From UBA2336 sp964419145 (GTDB lineage: Bacteria > Bacteroidota > Bacteroidia > Cytophagales > Cyclobacteriaceae), in contig CAYQOM010000004.1 in NCBI GenBank assembly GCA_964419145.1, forward strand, positions 1 through 64,000: DNA of 64,000 nucleotides, given 5' to 3'. Position numbers and translations under genes: made by a program. The notes beneath the pieces were generated by a model. It did not search any database, was not told the DNA's origin, and saw nothing but the letters and a program-made list of their open reading frames with translations. Of this stretch, positions 52,101-60,416 are shown one piece after another. The stretch's first letter is position 1, and each line of letters opens with the position of its first letter.

Positions 52101-54181
52101 ACCCAATCTTCACCAAAGCGAATGGACGTGGTAAAAAAATCTGCGGCATTGCAACCATTAATGAGAAACATCGGATACTTGCCCGGATTGTTGTACCCCA
52201 AGGCAGGGTTGGTTACAAAGCCCACTTCAAAGTCGTTGGTTTCGGGCGATGAGTGACCGAAAAACGTAATCAGGTTTATTCCGTTGTTCACTTCATCCGA
52301 AATATTAATGAGCTCGCCTACGTTGGTCGTGTTCTTGGCTTGTGCCCGAACACTACCACCCAGGTACAAATCCTCAGCAACTTCTTTGAAGTCTTCGAGG
52401 TATAACCGGAACAACTGCGTTTCTACGGGAGTAAGTCCGCCACTCAAGTGAATGATTCGCTTACGCCACAAATCATTGAACGGAAGCGCCTCCATTTCTT
52501 TTACTTTGTTAAGATAGGCAGCAACCTGTGATGAATTGGTAGCCGAAATTCTTCCGGTGGACACAGCCGGTTGATGAAGTGAACTACCAAGCCCAACAGT
52601 ATAATACATATCAGAAGCAGGCTTTCCGGCTGAAGGCACCAGATCTTTGTAAACATTGAATGCAGGCGCGGTTGGGTTGCGGTGGTAGTTAAGTGACCAA
52701 TCCAACCCTTTTCCAATGATGAACAAATATTTTGGTGAACCATTGTCGACCATGTATTTCATAAATCGATGAATGGCCAGGGGAGAAATTTCACCGTAGT
52801 TGAACTGGTTGTAGAGTTGATGAATATCTACCACCAACGTATCGTACGATCCGCCTGCTTCAGATGAACGATAACCGGCAAAGGCTCTTACTGCATCGCT
52901 GTATTCTCCGGCTGGCTTCATCAATGAAGAGTGACTGATCACAATGTAATTATGTTGTGCCGCATTGATGTTGCGAAAGTTTACACGCTTGATGCCGGTA
53001 ACAGTTCGTGTAATGTTGGTGAGAAAAAGCTTGCGCGAACTTTCCGTATTGGAAATAACCGGATTAAATGTTGATGCCGGAGGTTGATACCAGATTACGT
53101 TTGCAGGGTCGGTAACATCAAATAACCGGCTGTTGGCCGGCACGTTGGTCATGTTGACGAACGATTTACCCGAACCATTTTCTGCCAGCTGAAAATATTT
53201 TTCGGTGGCGCCTGTGGCATTAAAGTTTTGCGGATAGTTAAGTTTGATATACGATACACTGGCACGGGCTGCCGTACCGGTAGCGAGTAAACGCATGCGC
53301 ACCGTCATGCGACCGTCCGCACCAATATCCGTCCATGCTAATGGAAGATTAAAGGTGTGCACGTTGAAATTGAAAACGTCTTGTGTTCCCAATAGTCGAA
53401 GTCCGGAAGCATTCGGGCCGGCATAAATTTCAATCCGGTGCGGAGTAGAGATTTCCGCACGACCGGCCACCATCACTTCCAGTTGTGGTAGCCCGGCTGC
53501 CGTAACGCCATTGGTAATTCCTTCCAGCACATAGTCAATGTTTTGGTTTTGGGAGATCATCACCCCCGTCCACGCTTCGCCAATATCAAAGAATGTATTG
53601 CGAATGTATTGCTGATAGGCAATGCCATCCGAATGTTGTTGGGTGTTGACTAATAATTTCTCATCGGTGTGGGCCGTTTCCTGCGGAATGCTGGTCACGT
53701 TCACCTCCCACATTTTGGGTATACGTTTACCCAGAACAGCCAGGTTATTGTAGGTAAGAAAATACCAGGTGGTGTCACTGAACAGGTTGTGGTACGTATG
53801 CGGTTGGGCCGTTGTGGGTTTATACAATTCGGTATCGGAAGTGCCGTCATTTTTTCGTCCGTAGAATTCGATGTAGTCGGCAGCGTTAAAAACCGCATCG
53901 CCCTCTCCTTCTATATAAATGGCTTGTTCCACACCCCGGTGAAAAAGTTGAAGCCTGCGCGGATCAACCGATCCAACGGGAAAACCAATTGCCTGTAGAT
54001 CATTATAGGTAACCCGATACAGGCCGGTTTGCGCTACCGGAATCTTATAATAAAACTGGCTGAATTGAATCCATTCATTACCCGTTTGGGCGGAAGCCGT
54101 TGTAAAAAAGGCCATACCAGCTAAAAAAAGCCCCAGTGAATATGTATAGCGCTGTAAACTCCTGATAACCAACTTCATCAC
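49187..54181 (-). CDS. large C25 cysteine peptidase, PorU2-like
   Basis: The 1664-residue secreted protein has a signal peptide (SLGLFLAGMAFFTTASA), an N-terminal prodomain, a gingipain-type C25 domain with the catalytic His in ITFFGHSSPETND and Cys in FLINGCNAADFF, then several Ig-like beta domains (about 780-1570) and a T9SS C-terminal domain with APYPNPSSGVVRFDL ... GGLYIYQLELYKN. PorU is the T9SS sortase; this long form with extra Ig-like repeats matches the group called PorU2, whose exact role is not established. It is a single gene, not in an operon. Confidence 0.88.
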   Translation of the reverse strand: MMKLVIRSLQRYTYSLGLFLAGMAFFTTASAQTGNEWIQFSQFYYKIPVAQTGLYRVTYNDLQAIGFPVGSVDPRRLQLFHRGVEQAIYIEGEGDAVFNAADYIEFYGRKNDGTSDTELYKPTTAQPHTYHNLFSDTTWYFLTYNNLAVLGKRIPKMWEVNVTSIPQETAHTDEKLLVNTQQHSDGIAYQQYIRNTFFDIGEAWTGVMISQNQNIDYVLEGITNGVTAAGLPQLEVMVAGRAEISTPHRIEIYAGPNASGLRLLGTQDVFNFNVHTFNLPLAWTDIGADGRMTVRMRLLATGTAARASVSYIKLNYPQNFNATGATEKYFQLAENGSGKSFVNMTNVPANSRLFDVTDPANVIWYQPPASTFNPVISNTESSRKLFLTNITRTVTGIKRVNFRNINAAQHNYIVISHSSLMKPAGEYSDAVRAFAGYRSSEAGGSYDTLVVDIHQLYNQFNYGEISPLAIHRFMKYMVDNGSPKYLFIIGKGLDWSLNYHRNPTAPAFNVYKDLVPSAGKPASDMYYTVGLGSSLHQPAVSTGRISATNSSQVAAYLNKVKEMEALPFNDLWRKRIIHLSGGLTPVETQLFRLYLEDFKEVAEDLYLGGSVRAQAKNTTNVGELINISDEVNNGINLITFFGHSSPETNDFEVGFVTNPALGYNNPGKYPMFLINGCNAADFFTTSIRFGEDWVLAANKGSTGFMAHTSFGYSNTLRLYSEFFYNVAFGDSVFIRRGVGDIQQEVARRYMQVQPATVGNLTQVSQMLLLGDPAVNVFGAGKPDYEINNTNVFATSTDGEPITALSESFTLNIIAQNFGRAKEDSIHVRITRIYNDNSTEVYDTLYAPVLYRDTLAFTIRQERNKGFGNNIFQIEVDPFALIGELNEDNNAASYNLFIPLNVTKNLFPYDYAIVNQPNVTLTFSSTDVLGAARNFDVQVDTMHTFDSPYLKSFTVNGVIAEQPLELLTQDSLAYYWRTRFTDPQEGEVAEWVTSSFSYIENSPVGWAQLHFPQYLKNESVGLVRDESIRLLNYVESSLTLDILTFGSNHPAPHTDVSVKINNAEYNPADVGIKCRDNTINLIAFDKQSIIPYTAVLFNPFDGRACGRRPQVINSFTAAQLQTGLGNDIFQYMLNVPEGDSVVLFTIGDPGVALWPVAVKEQFEALGISQAQLNAVQPGEPIVIYARKGAAIGTAKFFRPVAAPPDVQELTVSGTITGRFDSGTMTSTLIGPAQQWQQLVTHAEISELPQTDVYGFDVIGVNLEGEETELLSNVNGTVDLSGIDATVYPYLQVRYNTQDAINLTPPQLNQWLVFYTPVAEGVLIFNGSIAQQTLSEGEVWSAPYSFRNISQQTFTDSLTVQLEVFNQTTRSMERTYFKIKAPAPSQTTDFLVTTETLNKAGLNDVNVFVNPRVLPEQYYENNVLKLSRYLNIEADEFEPVLDVTVDGRYLINGDFVSANPEISIKLWDDNSFIKKTDTEGVRIRLTYPGAATATDITFDREDVAWFPQTETEYFRVRFTPENLPVGDYVLEVEARDVRNNSSGATPYRIAFTVATENSVVLQAPYPNPSSGVVRFDLVLTGELPDNLRLNIITPTGNAVGSYALSSFHVGTNRIVWEGKDASGNDLPGGLYIYQLELYKNNQRVPITIPAGQTFLKNGFGKVLLRR

Positions 54182-54313
54182 GTTGCAATATACGGCAGGT
54201 TTGGGTTAAATACGATGTACAGTCAAGAGGTAAATTATTTAGGAAGTTAATGCCGCAAGATTGTTGAATGTGACTGGCTGGATAGTTAATCTCGGAACGA
54301 CTATATTTGATAT

Positions 54314-54517
54314 ATGAATTGGCGTGATCATATCATATCTGATAAAGATGTTTTGTTAGGTAAGCCTACCATCAAGGGGACACGCATTTCTGTCGAACTA
54401 ATTCTTGACTTGCTTGCCAATAGCTGGTCGGAAAAAATGCTTTTTGAAAGCTACCCTTCATTATCAGAAGAGGATTTGAAAGCGGTATTTGCTTATCTCC
54501 ATAATTCCAATAACTAA
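54314..54517 (+). CDS. DUF433 antitoxin-like protein, orphan
   Basis: A 67-residue DUF433 (VapB45-like) protein: HIISDKDVLLGKPTIKGTRISVELILDLLANSWSEKMLFESYPSLSEEDLKAVFAYL. The first part is a winged-helix-like DNA-binding segment, and homologues act as antitoxins to a PIN-like (DUF5615) toxin. No toxin gene follows; the next 150 bases hold a dispersed repeat. TATATTTG at 54302-54309 is a candidate -7 element. Confidence 0.85.
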   Translation: MNWRDHIISDKDVLLGKPTIKGTRISVELILDLLANSWSEKMLFESYPSLSEEDLKAVFAYLHNSNN

Positions 54518-54519
54518 GC

Positions 54520-54622
54520 TAACCACCAAGTTGCACAAAGAAAGCACAACGTTCACAAAGGAAGGTTATCAATTTTCAGTCCTTAGTGTCCTTCGTGCAA
54601 ACTTTGTGATCTTTGTGGTTTT
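54520..54622. repeat. dispersed inverted repeat, ACCACAAAG family
   Basis: TAACCACCAAGTTGCACAAAG on the left and CTTTGTGATCTTTGTGGTT on the right are imperfect inverted arms, the same family as the inner repeat at 39168-39272. Confidence 0.75.
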
Positions 54623-54672
54623 GCATTTTTGTTCTCAAATGATTTACAATCTAATCATGTAGAATCTTTACT

Positions 54673-55524
54673 GTGTACGACTTACTAACACTTTGTTCCA
54701 TCATACTTCAAAAAGGAAAGCTTACAGCCGACATCCTCGATTTCAATCACCTCCGCGCACAAAGTTTGTTAAACCTGAAAGATTATTTACCTGAAAACTA
54801 TACACCCTCCTCCTTCATAGAAAAGAAACGCAATCCATTTTTATTTAACTTTCTTGCAACAGTAACACAAATCAAAACCGGGTACCAAACAAAAGGCGGA
54901 CATCTGATCGTACCAAAACAAAAATTATTTTACGTACGCGTACCCAAAGCCGCCAGTACTTCGCTTTCACACGCGATGCTTGGGTTGATCAAACCTGATT
55001 TAAAAAACAAATCCCTCAACTCCACACAGCTTAATTTTTTAACAGATGCCTGGTTGCAAACCCAATGCACTGCTGATTTGAAATCTTTCGCAGGATTTAC
55101 GGTCGTGCGTCACCCGGTAAGCCGCTTGCTTTCCGTGTACCGCGATTTTTTTTTGTCGGATAAAACCAAACCTTTTATCTACCAGAATTATCTCGGAGGC
55201 ATCCTTCCGCAAAACCTGTCGTTTGATGAATTCGTGGAGCGAATCCATGACATTCCCGATCGGTTTAAGGATCAGCATTTCAAGCCGCAGCACGCATTTG
55301 TAAAACCTTACCAGCAAAAAGGAATAAACGTTCGGGCTTTTAAGCTGGAAGAGCCTGAACAATTACAGGAATTTTTACACCGCTATGACATTACCCTTCC
55401 TCACCTGAACAAAACTCCGGAATCTACACCCATTTCCTATCGCGAAAGCACGCTTAACACCATCAAAAAAGTGTACACTTTTGATTTTGAGGTGTACGGA
55501 TATGACCAGAACTCTGGATTTTGA
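54673..55524 (+). CDS. sulfotransferase family protein
   Basis: The 283-residue protein begins at a GTG. It contains the PAPS 5'-phosphosulfate loop RVPKAASTSLSHAM and the 3'-phosphate motif VVRHPVSRLLSVYRDFF, as in sulfotransferase family 2 (carbohydrate sulfotransferases). No signal or membrane segment is visible. It may sulfate a surface glycan or lipid. It stands alone between repeats. Confidence 0.85.
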   Translation: MYDLLTLCSIILQKGKLTADILDFNHLRAQSLLNLKDYLPENYTPSSFIEKKRNPFLFNFLATVTQIKTGYQTKGGHLIVPKQKLFYVRVPKAASTSLSHAMLGLIKPDLKNKSLNSTQLNFLTDAWLQTQCTADLKSFAGFTVVRHPVSRLLSVYRDFFLSDKTKPFIYQNYLGGILPQNLSFDEFVERIHDIPDRFKDQHFKPQHAFVKPYQQKGINVRAFKLEEPEQLQEFLHRYDITLPHLNKTPESTPISYRESTLNTIKKVYTFDFEVYGYDQNSGF

Positions 55525-55599
55525 TTTCAACCCACTTACGAAAAAACATCGATTCAAGCTCAAAAAAGGCCTTTTCAGACAGCAATAATATTTTGGCTT

Positions 55600-55622
55600 A
55601 GTACTTGGTCATGCCAAGTACT
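55600..55622. promoter_or_regulatory. operator-like palindrome before the PadR gene
   Basis: AGTACTTGG (55600-55608) and CCAAGTACT (55614-55622) are perfect inverted arms around TCATG, 31 bases upstream of the chosen PadR start. It is a good candidate for the autoregulatory site of the PadR-PspC operon. Confidence 0.55.
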
Positions 55623-55652
55623 TCTGCGTTAGAAGGGCTAACGGGAACAAAA

Positions 55653-56003
55653 ATGAAAGTAATGGATCTGGAAAACACACAAGTGCAGATGAGGAAGGGC
55701 ATTTTGGAATACTGTGTCCTTCACATAATATCGCGGGGCGAAATTTACGCCTCCGACATGCTGGATGAATTGACTGCCGCAAAGATGATTGTGGTGGAAG
55801 GTACCCTCTACCCCCTGCTTACCCGCCTGAAGAACGCGGGCTTGCTGGAATACAAATGGGTGGAGTCGAAATCGGGGCCGCCACGCAAATACTATAAGCT
55901 TACGCTGGAAGGAAGAAATTTTTTGGAGAAATTGACCGAAACCTGGGAAGGACTCATTCACTCCACCGAAATGATTACGTCAAAATCAAAAGCAGCATCT
56001 TAA
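55653..56003 (+). CDS. PadR-family transcriptional regulator
   Basis: The ATG at 55653 (MKVMDLENTQVQMRKGILEYCVL) is the usual PadR start; upstream in-frame TTG/ATG codons lie within the palindrome. The 116-residue protein has the PadR winged helix: IISRGEIYASDMLDELTAAKMIVVEGTLYPLLTRLKNAGLLEYKW and PPRKYYKLTLEGR. It is followed by a PspC-domain gene 32 bases on, a common Bacteroidota pair in which it probably represses its operon under non-stress conditions. Confidence 0.92.
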   Translation: MKVMDLENTQVQMRKGILEYCVLHIISRGEIYASDMLDELTAAKMIVVEGTLYPLLTRLKNAGLLEYKWVESKSGPPRKYYKLTLEGRNFLEKLTETWEGLIHSTEMITSKSKAAS

Positions 56004-56034
56004 ATAAGACTCAACCTACAGACTCTTAACGGAC

Positions 56035-58413
56035 ATGAAAAAGAATATAAGCATAAACATAAGCGGCATCATCTTCCACATTGAAGAAGACGGTTACGAA
56101 GTGTTGAAAAAGTACCTGGATTCGATCAATAAGTATTTCTCATCCTATGAGGACAGCAGTGAAATTCTGGCCGACATCGAAAGCCGCATTGCTGAAATCT
56201 TCCTGAGCAAATTATACGAAGGCAAACAGGTAATTACCAGCGATGATGTAAACGCGCTGAAAACCACTATGGGTAGCGTGAGCGATTTTAAAGCTGCCGA
56301 GGAAGAAGAAGTGCATACTGAAGCTCCAAAAGAAGAAAAGCAAACGGAGAACAAAACGTATACACCACGCGCATCCAAACAATTTATGCGCGACCAGAAA
56401 CGCAAAATTCTGGGAGGCGTTTGCGCAGGGTTGGGTAACTACTTTAATGTTGATCCGGTTTGGATACGCCTGCTATTTGTATTGCTGACGTTTGGTTACG
56501 GATTAATATTGATCGCGTACATCATCCTATGGATTGCTGTGCCCGGTTCTTACGACCTGGATGAACCTCAAATCACAAAAAAACTTTTCCGTGACCCGGA
56601 TAAAAAAGTACTGGGGGGTGTTGCCAGCGGATTGGCTGCCTACATGAAAATGGACTTGTTTGTAGTCCGGCTGATTTTTGTGATCACAGCCGTCTTTGGC
56701 GGGGTCGGGTTTATCGCCTACATCGTATTCTGGATCGTAGCCCCCGAGGCACGATCCATTACGGATAAAATGCAAATGCAAGGCGAGCCGGTAACGCTTT
56801 CGAATATTGAATCGAACATCAAAAAGGAACAAACGGAAAAACCGACCGAAGAAGAAAGTGCATTGGTTAAAATACTCCTGTTCCCGTTCCGTGCCATCGG
56901 TTGGATACTCACAGGCTTGGGGAAAATTTTAAGTCCGCTAGCAGATGTACTCCGCGTAGGTATCGGTATATTCATCATGCTGATGGGCCTGAGCCTGGTA
57001 GTAGCCGTATTGGTTACCGGTGGCGTCCTGTTTGGCCTGTTATCGTCTGGATGGATTGTTGGTTGGCACGATGTGAGCCTGCCGATGGAAGCATTCAGCA
57101 GAGCCATTCCTTCCTTTACAGCGATCATGGCGTTTATCGGAGCTTTGATACCGGGCATCATCATCATGCTGTTGGGTATATCTGCCATCGCCAATCGGAT
57201 TGTGTTTGGCGCAACCGCAGGCTGGACGTTGTTTATCTTATTCTTCCTTTCGGTAGCAGTAATGAGTGTGTCGATACCCAAGATCATCATCAACTTTAAA
57301 GAAGATGGCGAATACAAAGTTGAACAGGTCTATAATCTGGAAGGCAAAACGGCTGTATTGAAAATTCGTGAAACCGGGTTGGATGATTACGATGTAACCA
57401 CGCTGGCACTGAAGGGATATGAAGGCACCGAACTAAAATTGGTTCAGGTATTTGAATCGCAAGGCGTAACCCGCATGCAGGCAGCTGAAAATGCACAGAT
57501 GGTAGAGTACACGGTAGCACAGGAGGACTCCGTGCTCACGTTCGATTCCAACATCCGCTTCAAATCCGATGCAGTTTTCCGCGGACAAAGATTACGCATG
57601 ACCCTGTACGTTCCGTACGATTACAAATTCGTACTGGATGACAACACCTGGAGGCTCATCAATCAATATATCGATTATGAAAAACGCGATGGCAATACCT
57701 GGATTATAGAGAAAGGTGGCCAGTTGAAATGTGTGAGCTGTCCGGAAGAAGTGACGGTAGAAGAAGAAAGTGAAGAAGGTTGGGATAGCGATCTGTATGG
57801 CGAAGATGTTTCTACCAGCAGTCTCACCGATTTCGATGAACTGGAAATCAGCGGCTTGTTCGACATCCGCGTAAAGCAAGGAAACAATTACTCGGTTGAA
57901 CTGACTGGCCCGGATAAAGAAAAAGCGAAATATCGCATTGTGCGTTTAGGCAGTACATTGGTAATTGAATACGATGATGAAAAGCGTTTTAACTGGCGCA
58001 GCAATCCATTGAAAGTTGAACAGGTACGCATCAACATCACTATGCCCGAAGTTGAAAAGATTGATTTGAAAGGTGCCGGCAAGGCATCTTTCACTGGTTT
58101 CACACAGGACGATATCCGCCTCAAGGTTCTGGGGGCCATAAAAGTTAACGCAAACATGAATGCGCGCGATCTGGCGGTTTACCTCAGCGGTGCATCGGAA
58201 TTAACACTGACTGGTGAGGGCGACAAAATGGATGTGAATATTTTAGGCGCCTCGAAAATGGATGGATATGAATACCGGGTGAAAGACGCAATCGTTGAAG
58301 CCAATGGCGCATCAAAAGCCTACGTTTTTGTAACCGGACGCCTTGAGGTGGAAGAAGGGCTGGCCAGCAAAGTGAGTTATAAAGGCAACCCTACCGAAGT
58401 GATTAAGGACTAA
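56035..58413 (+). CDS. double PspC-domain and DUF2807 membrane protein
   Basis: The 792-residue protein has an N-terminal segment (GIIFHIEEDGYEVLKKYLDSI), two PspC domains (KILGGVCAGLGNYFNVDPVWIRLLFVLL and KVLGGVASGLAAYMKMDLFVVRLIFVI), several more membrane helices (about 285-425), and a periplasmic DUF2807 domain (about 590-785) with beta-helix repeats (KIDLKGAGKASFTGF, LAVYLSGASELTLTG, VEANGASKAYVFV). PspC proteins sense envelope stress. The PadR regulator is directly upstream. Confidence 0.92.
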   Translation: MKKNISINISGIIFHIEEDGYEVLKKYLDSINKYFSSYEDSSEILADIESRIAEIFLSKLYEGKQVITSDDVNALKTTMGSVSDFKAAEEEEVHTEAPKEEKQTENKTYTPRASKQFMRDQKRKILGGVCAGLGNYFNVDPVWIRLLFVLLTFGYGLILIAYIILWIAVPGSYDLDEPQITKKLFRDPDKKVLGGVASGLAAYMKMDLFVVRLIFVITAVFGGVGFIAYIVFWIVAPEARSITDKMQMQGEPVTLSNIESNIKKEQTEKPTEEESALVKILLFPFRAIGWILTGLGKILSPLADVLRVGIGIFIMLMGLSLVVAVLVTGGVLFGLLSSGWIVGWHDVSLPMEAFSRAIPSFTAIMAFIGALIPGIIIMLLGISAIANRIVFGATAGWTLFILFFLSVAVMSVSIPKIIINFKEDGEYKVEQVYNLEGKTAVLKIRETGLDDYDVTTLALKGYEGTELKLVQVFESQGVTRMQAAENAQMVEYTVAQEDSVLTFDSNIRFKSDAVFRGQRLRMTLYVPYDYKFVLDDNTWRLINQYIDYEKRDGNTWIIEKGGQLKCVSCPEEVTVEEESEEGWDSDLYGEDVSTSSLTDFDELEISGLFDIRVKQGNNYSVELTGPDKEKAKYRIVRLGSTLVIEYDDEKRFNWRSNPLKVEQVRINITMPEVEKIDLKGAGKASFTGFTQDDIRLKVLGAIKVNANMNARDLAVYLSGASELTLTGEGDKMDVNILGASKMDGYEYRVKDAIVEANGASKAYVFVTGRLEVEEGLASKVSYKGNPTEVIKD

Positions 58414-58485
58414 ACCAAAGTTTAACCAGTTTGCTGTAACCTTATCAACAGATTTTCGTCAAAACCCATAAAACCAACCCAACCT

Positions 58486-58557
58486 ATGTTTTTTATCCTC
58501 GTATTCATCTTCCTGATCTTTTTCATAGGCATGATCATTGGCTCCCTGTTCAGGTGA
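58486..58557 (+). CDS. possible 23-residue membrane microprotein
   Basis: An ATG at 58486 opens a 23-codon frame (MFFILVFIFLIFFIGMIIGS then LFR and TGA) that is almost entirely hydrophobic, a single membrane helix with one arginine at the end. It lies between the PspC protein and the next gene on the same strand. Small single-helix proteins often accompany envelope-stress systems. Coding status is unproven; no ribosome site is visible. Confidence 0.35.
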   Translation: MFFILVFIFLIFFIGMIIGSLFR

Positions 58558-58573
58558 GCGTTATCTTTGATTC

Positions 58574-59005
58574 ATGAAATATCTGCTATGTCTTGGCCTT
58601 TTGTTGGCCATAATTCCTGCTTTTGCTCAAAATCAGGGAATTGCCGGTCGTGTGGAGTGGATTAGCGGCAACCAAATGCCCGGTCCCGACAGGCCTGCCG
58701 CCAAAGCCAAAGGCATCAAGCGCGAAATCTGGATTTACCAGCCAACCACCATGGCAGATGCAAGTGCCACGGATGGCGTTTTTTTCTCCGATATCAAGAC
58801 CACATTAATAAAGAAGGTAAAAAGCAACTGCAAAGGCCGCTTTCGGATAAATCTGCCACCGGGTGAGTACTCAATCTTTATCAAAGAAAAGAAAGGCCTG
58901 TTTGCCAACCAATTTGACGGGCAAAACCGTATACACTGCGTGGCTGTAAAACCGGGCGAATTCACCGAAATTACCATACAGGTGAACTACGAAGCTGCTT
59001 ATTGA
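58574..59005 (+). CDS. hypothetical periplasmic protein with carboxypeptidase-regulatory-like fold
   Basis: The 143-residue protein has a signal peptide (LLCLGLLLAIIPAFAQ). The mature part starts QGIAGRVEWISGNQMPGPDRP and continues with RINLPPGEYSIFIKEKKGLFANQFDGQNR and VAVKPGEFTEITIQVNY, a beta-sandwich like the carboxypeptidase regulatory-like domain. I do not recognise a specific function. Confidence 0.75.
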   Translation: MKYLLCLGLLLAIIPAFAQNQGIAGRVEWISGNQMPGPDRPAAKAKGIKREIWIYQPTTMADASATDGVFFSDIKTTLIKKVKSNCKGRFRINLPPGEYSIFIKEKKGLFANQFDGQNRIHCVAVKPGEFTEITIQVNYEAAY

Positions 59006-59106
59006 TTTGATGGGATACTGCTTTTTAAGTCAAATTCGGCAATAAAAAAGTTTTTGGCCACGCAACCCCACCAAGCAAATGGGCATCTTATTGCTGAAAC
59101 GTTTAA

Positions 59107-59688
59107 ATGGATCTGAAAATTTACCGGGCTAAAGAAGATGAGCTGATCAACGGGTGTAAGGCACGCAATCGCGATGCCCAACGGAGCCTGTATGACCAAT
59201 ATTCTTCAAAAATGTATGCGTTATGCTATCGGTATGTGAAAGATTCCATGGAGGCAGAAGATGTATTGGTTACTGCTTTCACCAAGATTTTTGAACGTAT
59301 CGATCAGTTTAAGGGCGAAGGAAGTTTTGAGGGGTGGATCAGACGCGTGATTGTAAATGAAGCCCTCACCTACCTCAGACGAAACCGTTCCATGTACCTT
59401 GAAACTGACCTGGAAGCAGCGGAACGCGAACCCGATTACCAAAACATCAACGACCACCTGGAAGCAGAAGAACTGATGCAGATGATTCAGGAGCTGCCCA
59501 GTGGATATAGAATTGTATTTAATATGTACGCCATCGATGGCTACTCACATAAAGAAATAGCCGATCAACTCGGCATCAGTGAAAATACTTCTAAGTCGCA
59601 GTTGAGCCGCGCCCGCACGTATTTACAAAAAATGCTTATCGACCGCGATTGGATTTCTAAAAAACAAAGCAATGAAACAACAACCTGA
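59107..59688 (+). CDS. ECF-type RNA polymerase sigma factor
   Basis: The 193-residue sigma-70 factor has region 2 (ARNRDAQRSLYDQYSSKMYALCYRYVKDSMEAEDVLVTAFTKIFERIDQF) and region 4 (LPSGYRIVFNMYAIDGYSHKEIADQLGISENTSKSQLSRARTYLQ). Group-typical for Bacteroidota ECF factors. It overlaps the next gene by 17 bases; that gene is probably its membrane partner. Confidence 0.93.
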   Translation: MDLKIYRAKEDELINGCKARNRDAQRSLYDQYSSKMYALCYRYVKDSMEAEDVLVTAFTKIFERIDQFKGEGSFEGWIRRVIVNEALTYLRRNRSMYLETDLEAAEREPDYQNINDHLEAEELMQMIQELPSGYRIVFNMYAIDGYSHKEIADQLGISENTSKSQLSRARTYLQKMLIDRDWISKKQSNETTT

Positions 59689-60415
59689 TCACCTGTTCCA
59701 CAACAAGCTGGAAAACTTTCAGCTTCGGCCTTCGGCTGATGCGTGGAATCGCATTGAAGCCGGCCTGGATAAAAAATCCAACAAAGCCCTGTGGTTGAAA
59801 ATTGCTGCCGGATTGCTGCTGCTGTCCATTGCTTCCGTATTGATCTGGAAAATACAACCTGCTGAAACGAATGCGTTGGTAGATAAAACACCACAAGTAA
59901 CCGAGCCTGCACCTGAAAAGGTACAACCAACACAGCCTGAAGAACCGGCTGTAGCTGCTGTTGATCAAGATAAAAAAGTTGAACAGGAAAAGACAGAGAA
60001 GAAAGACAATCGAATTGTGCCAGCTTATAAAAACCAATCCACTTCTTTAGATCAGCAACTGGCTATAGTTGAACCCACACCGGAAGAAACTTCAACTGAA
60101 GTTATTCAACCTGAAACCGAAACGCTCATTGCAGAAGTTGAAACCATCACCATTGAATCAACCGAAACGCAAAATAGCACGGCTGTATACATTGTTATGA
60201 CTGCAACTGAAGTGAATCAAAAATATTTATTACCACAACCTGAAGATGAAGCAACCTCAGAAGGAAAAAAATCATCTCGTATGCAAAAGCTGATGGGAGT
60301 AGCCATGAACATCGCTGATGGCGATGGTCCACTGGCCGACCTCAGGCAAAAGAAAGATGAGTTGTTCGCCTTGAATTTCCTGGAGGACAAAAAACAAACA
60401 AAAAAATTAAACTGA
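59672..60415 (+). CDS. membrane protein downstream of ECF sigma, possible anti-sigma factor
   Basis: The 247-residue protein has an N-terminal cytoplasmic segment (HNKLENFQLRPSADAWNRIEAGL), one membrane helix (about 44-60) and a long, Glu/Thr/Pro-rich periplasmic part. This topology and the 17-base overlap with the sigma gene fit an anti-sigma factor, although no canonical zinc anti-sigma motif is visible. It ends one base before the next gene. Confidence 0.82.
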   Translation: MKQQPDHLFHNKLENFQLRPSADAWNRIEAGLDKKSNKALWLKIAAGLLLLSIASVLIWKIQPAETNALVDKTPQVTEPAPEKVQPTQPEEPAVAAVDQDKKVEQEKTEKKDNRIVPAYKNQSTSLDQQLAIVEPTPEETSTEVIQPETETLIAEVETITIESTETQNSTAVYIVMTATEVNQKYLLPQPEDEATSEGKKSSRMQKLMGVAMNIADGDGPLADLRQKKDELFALNFLEDKKQTKKLN

Positions 60416-60416
60416 G

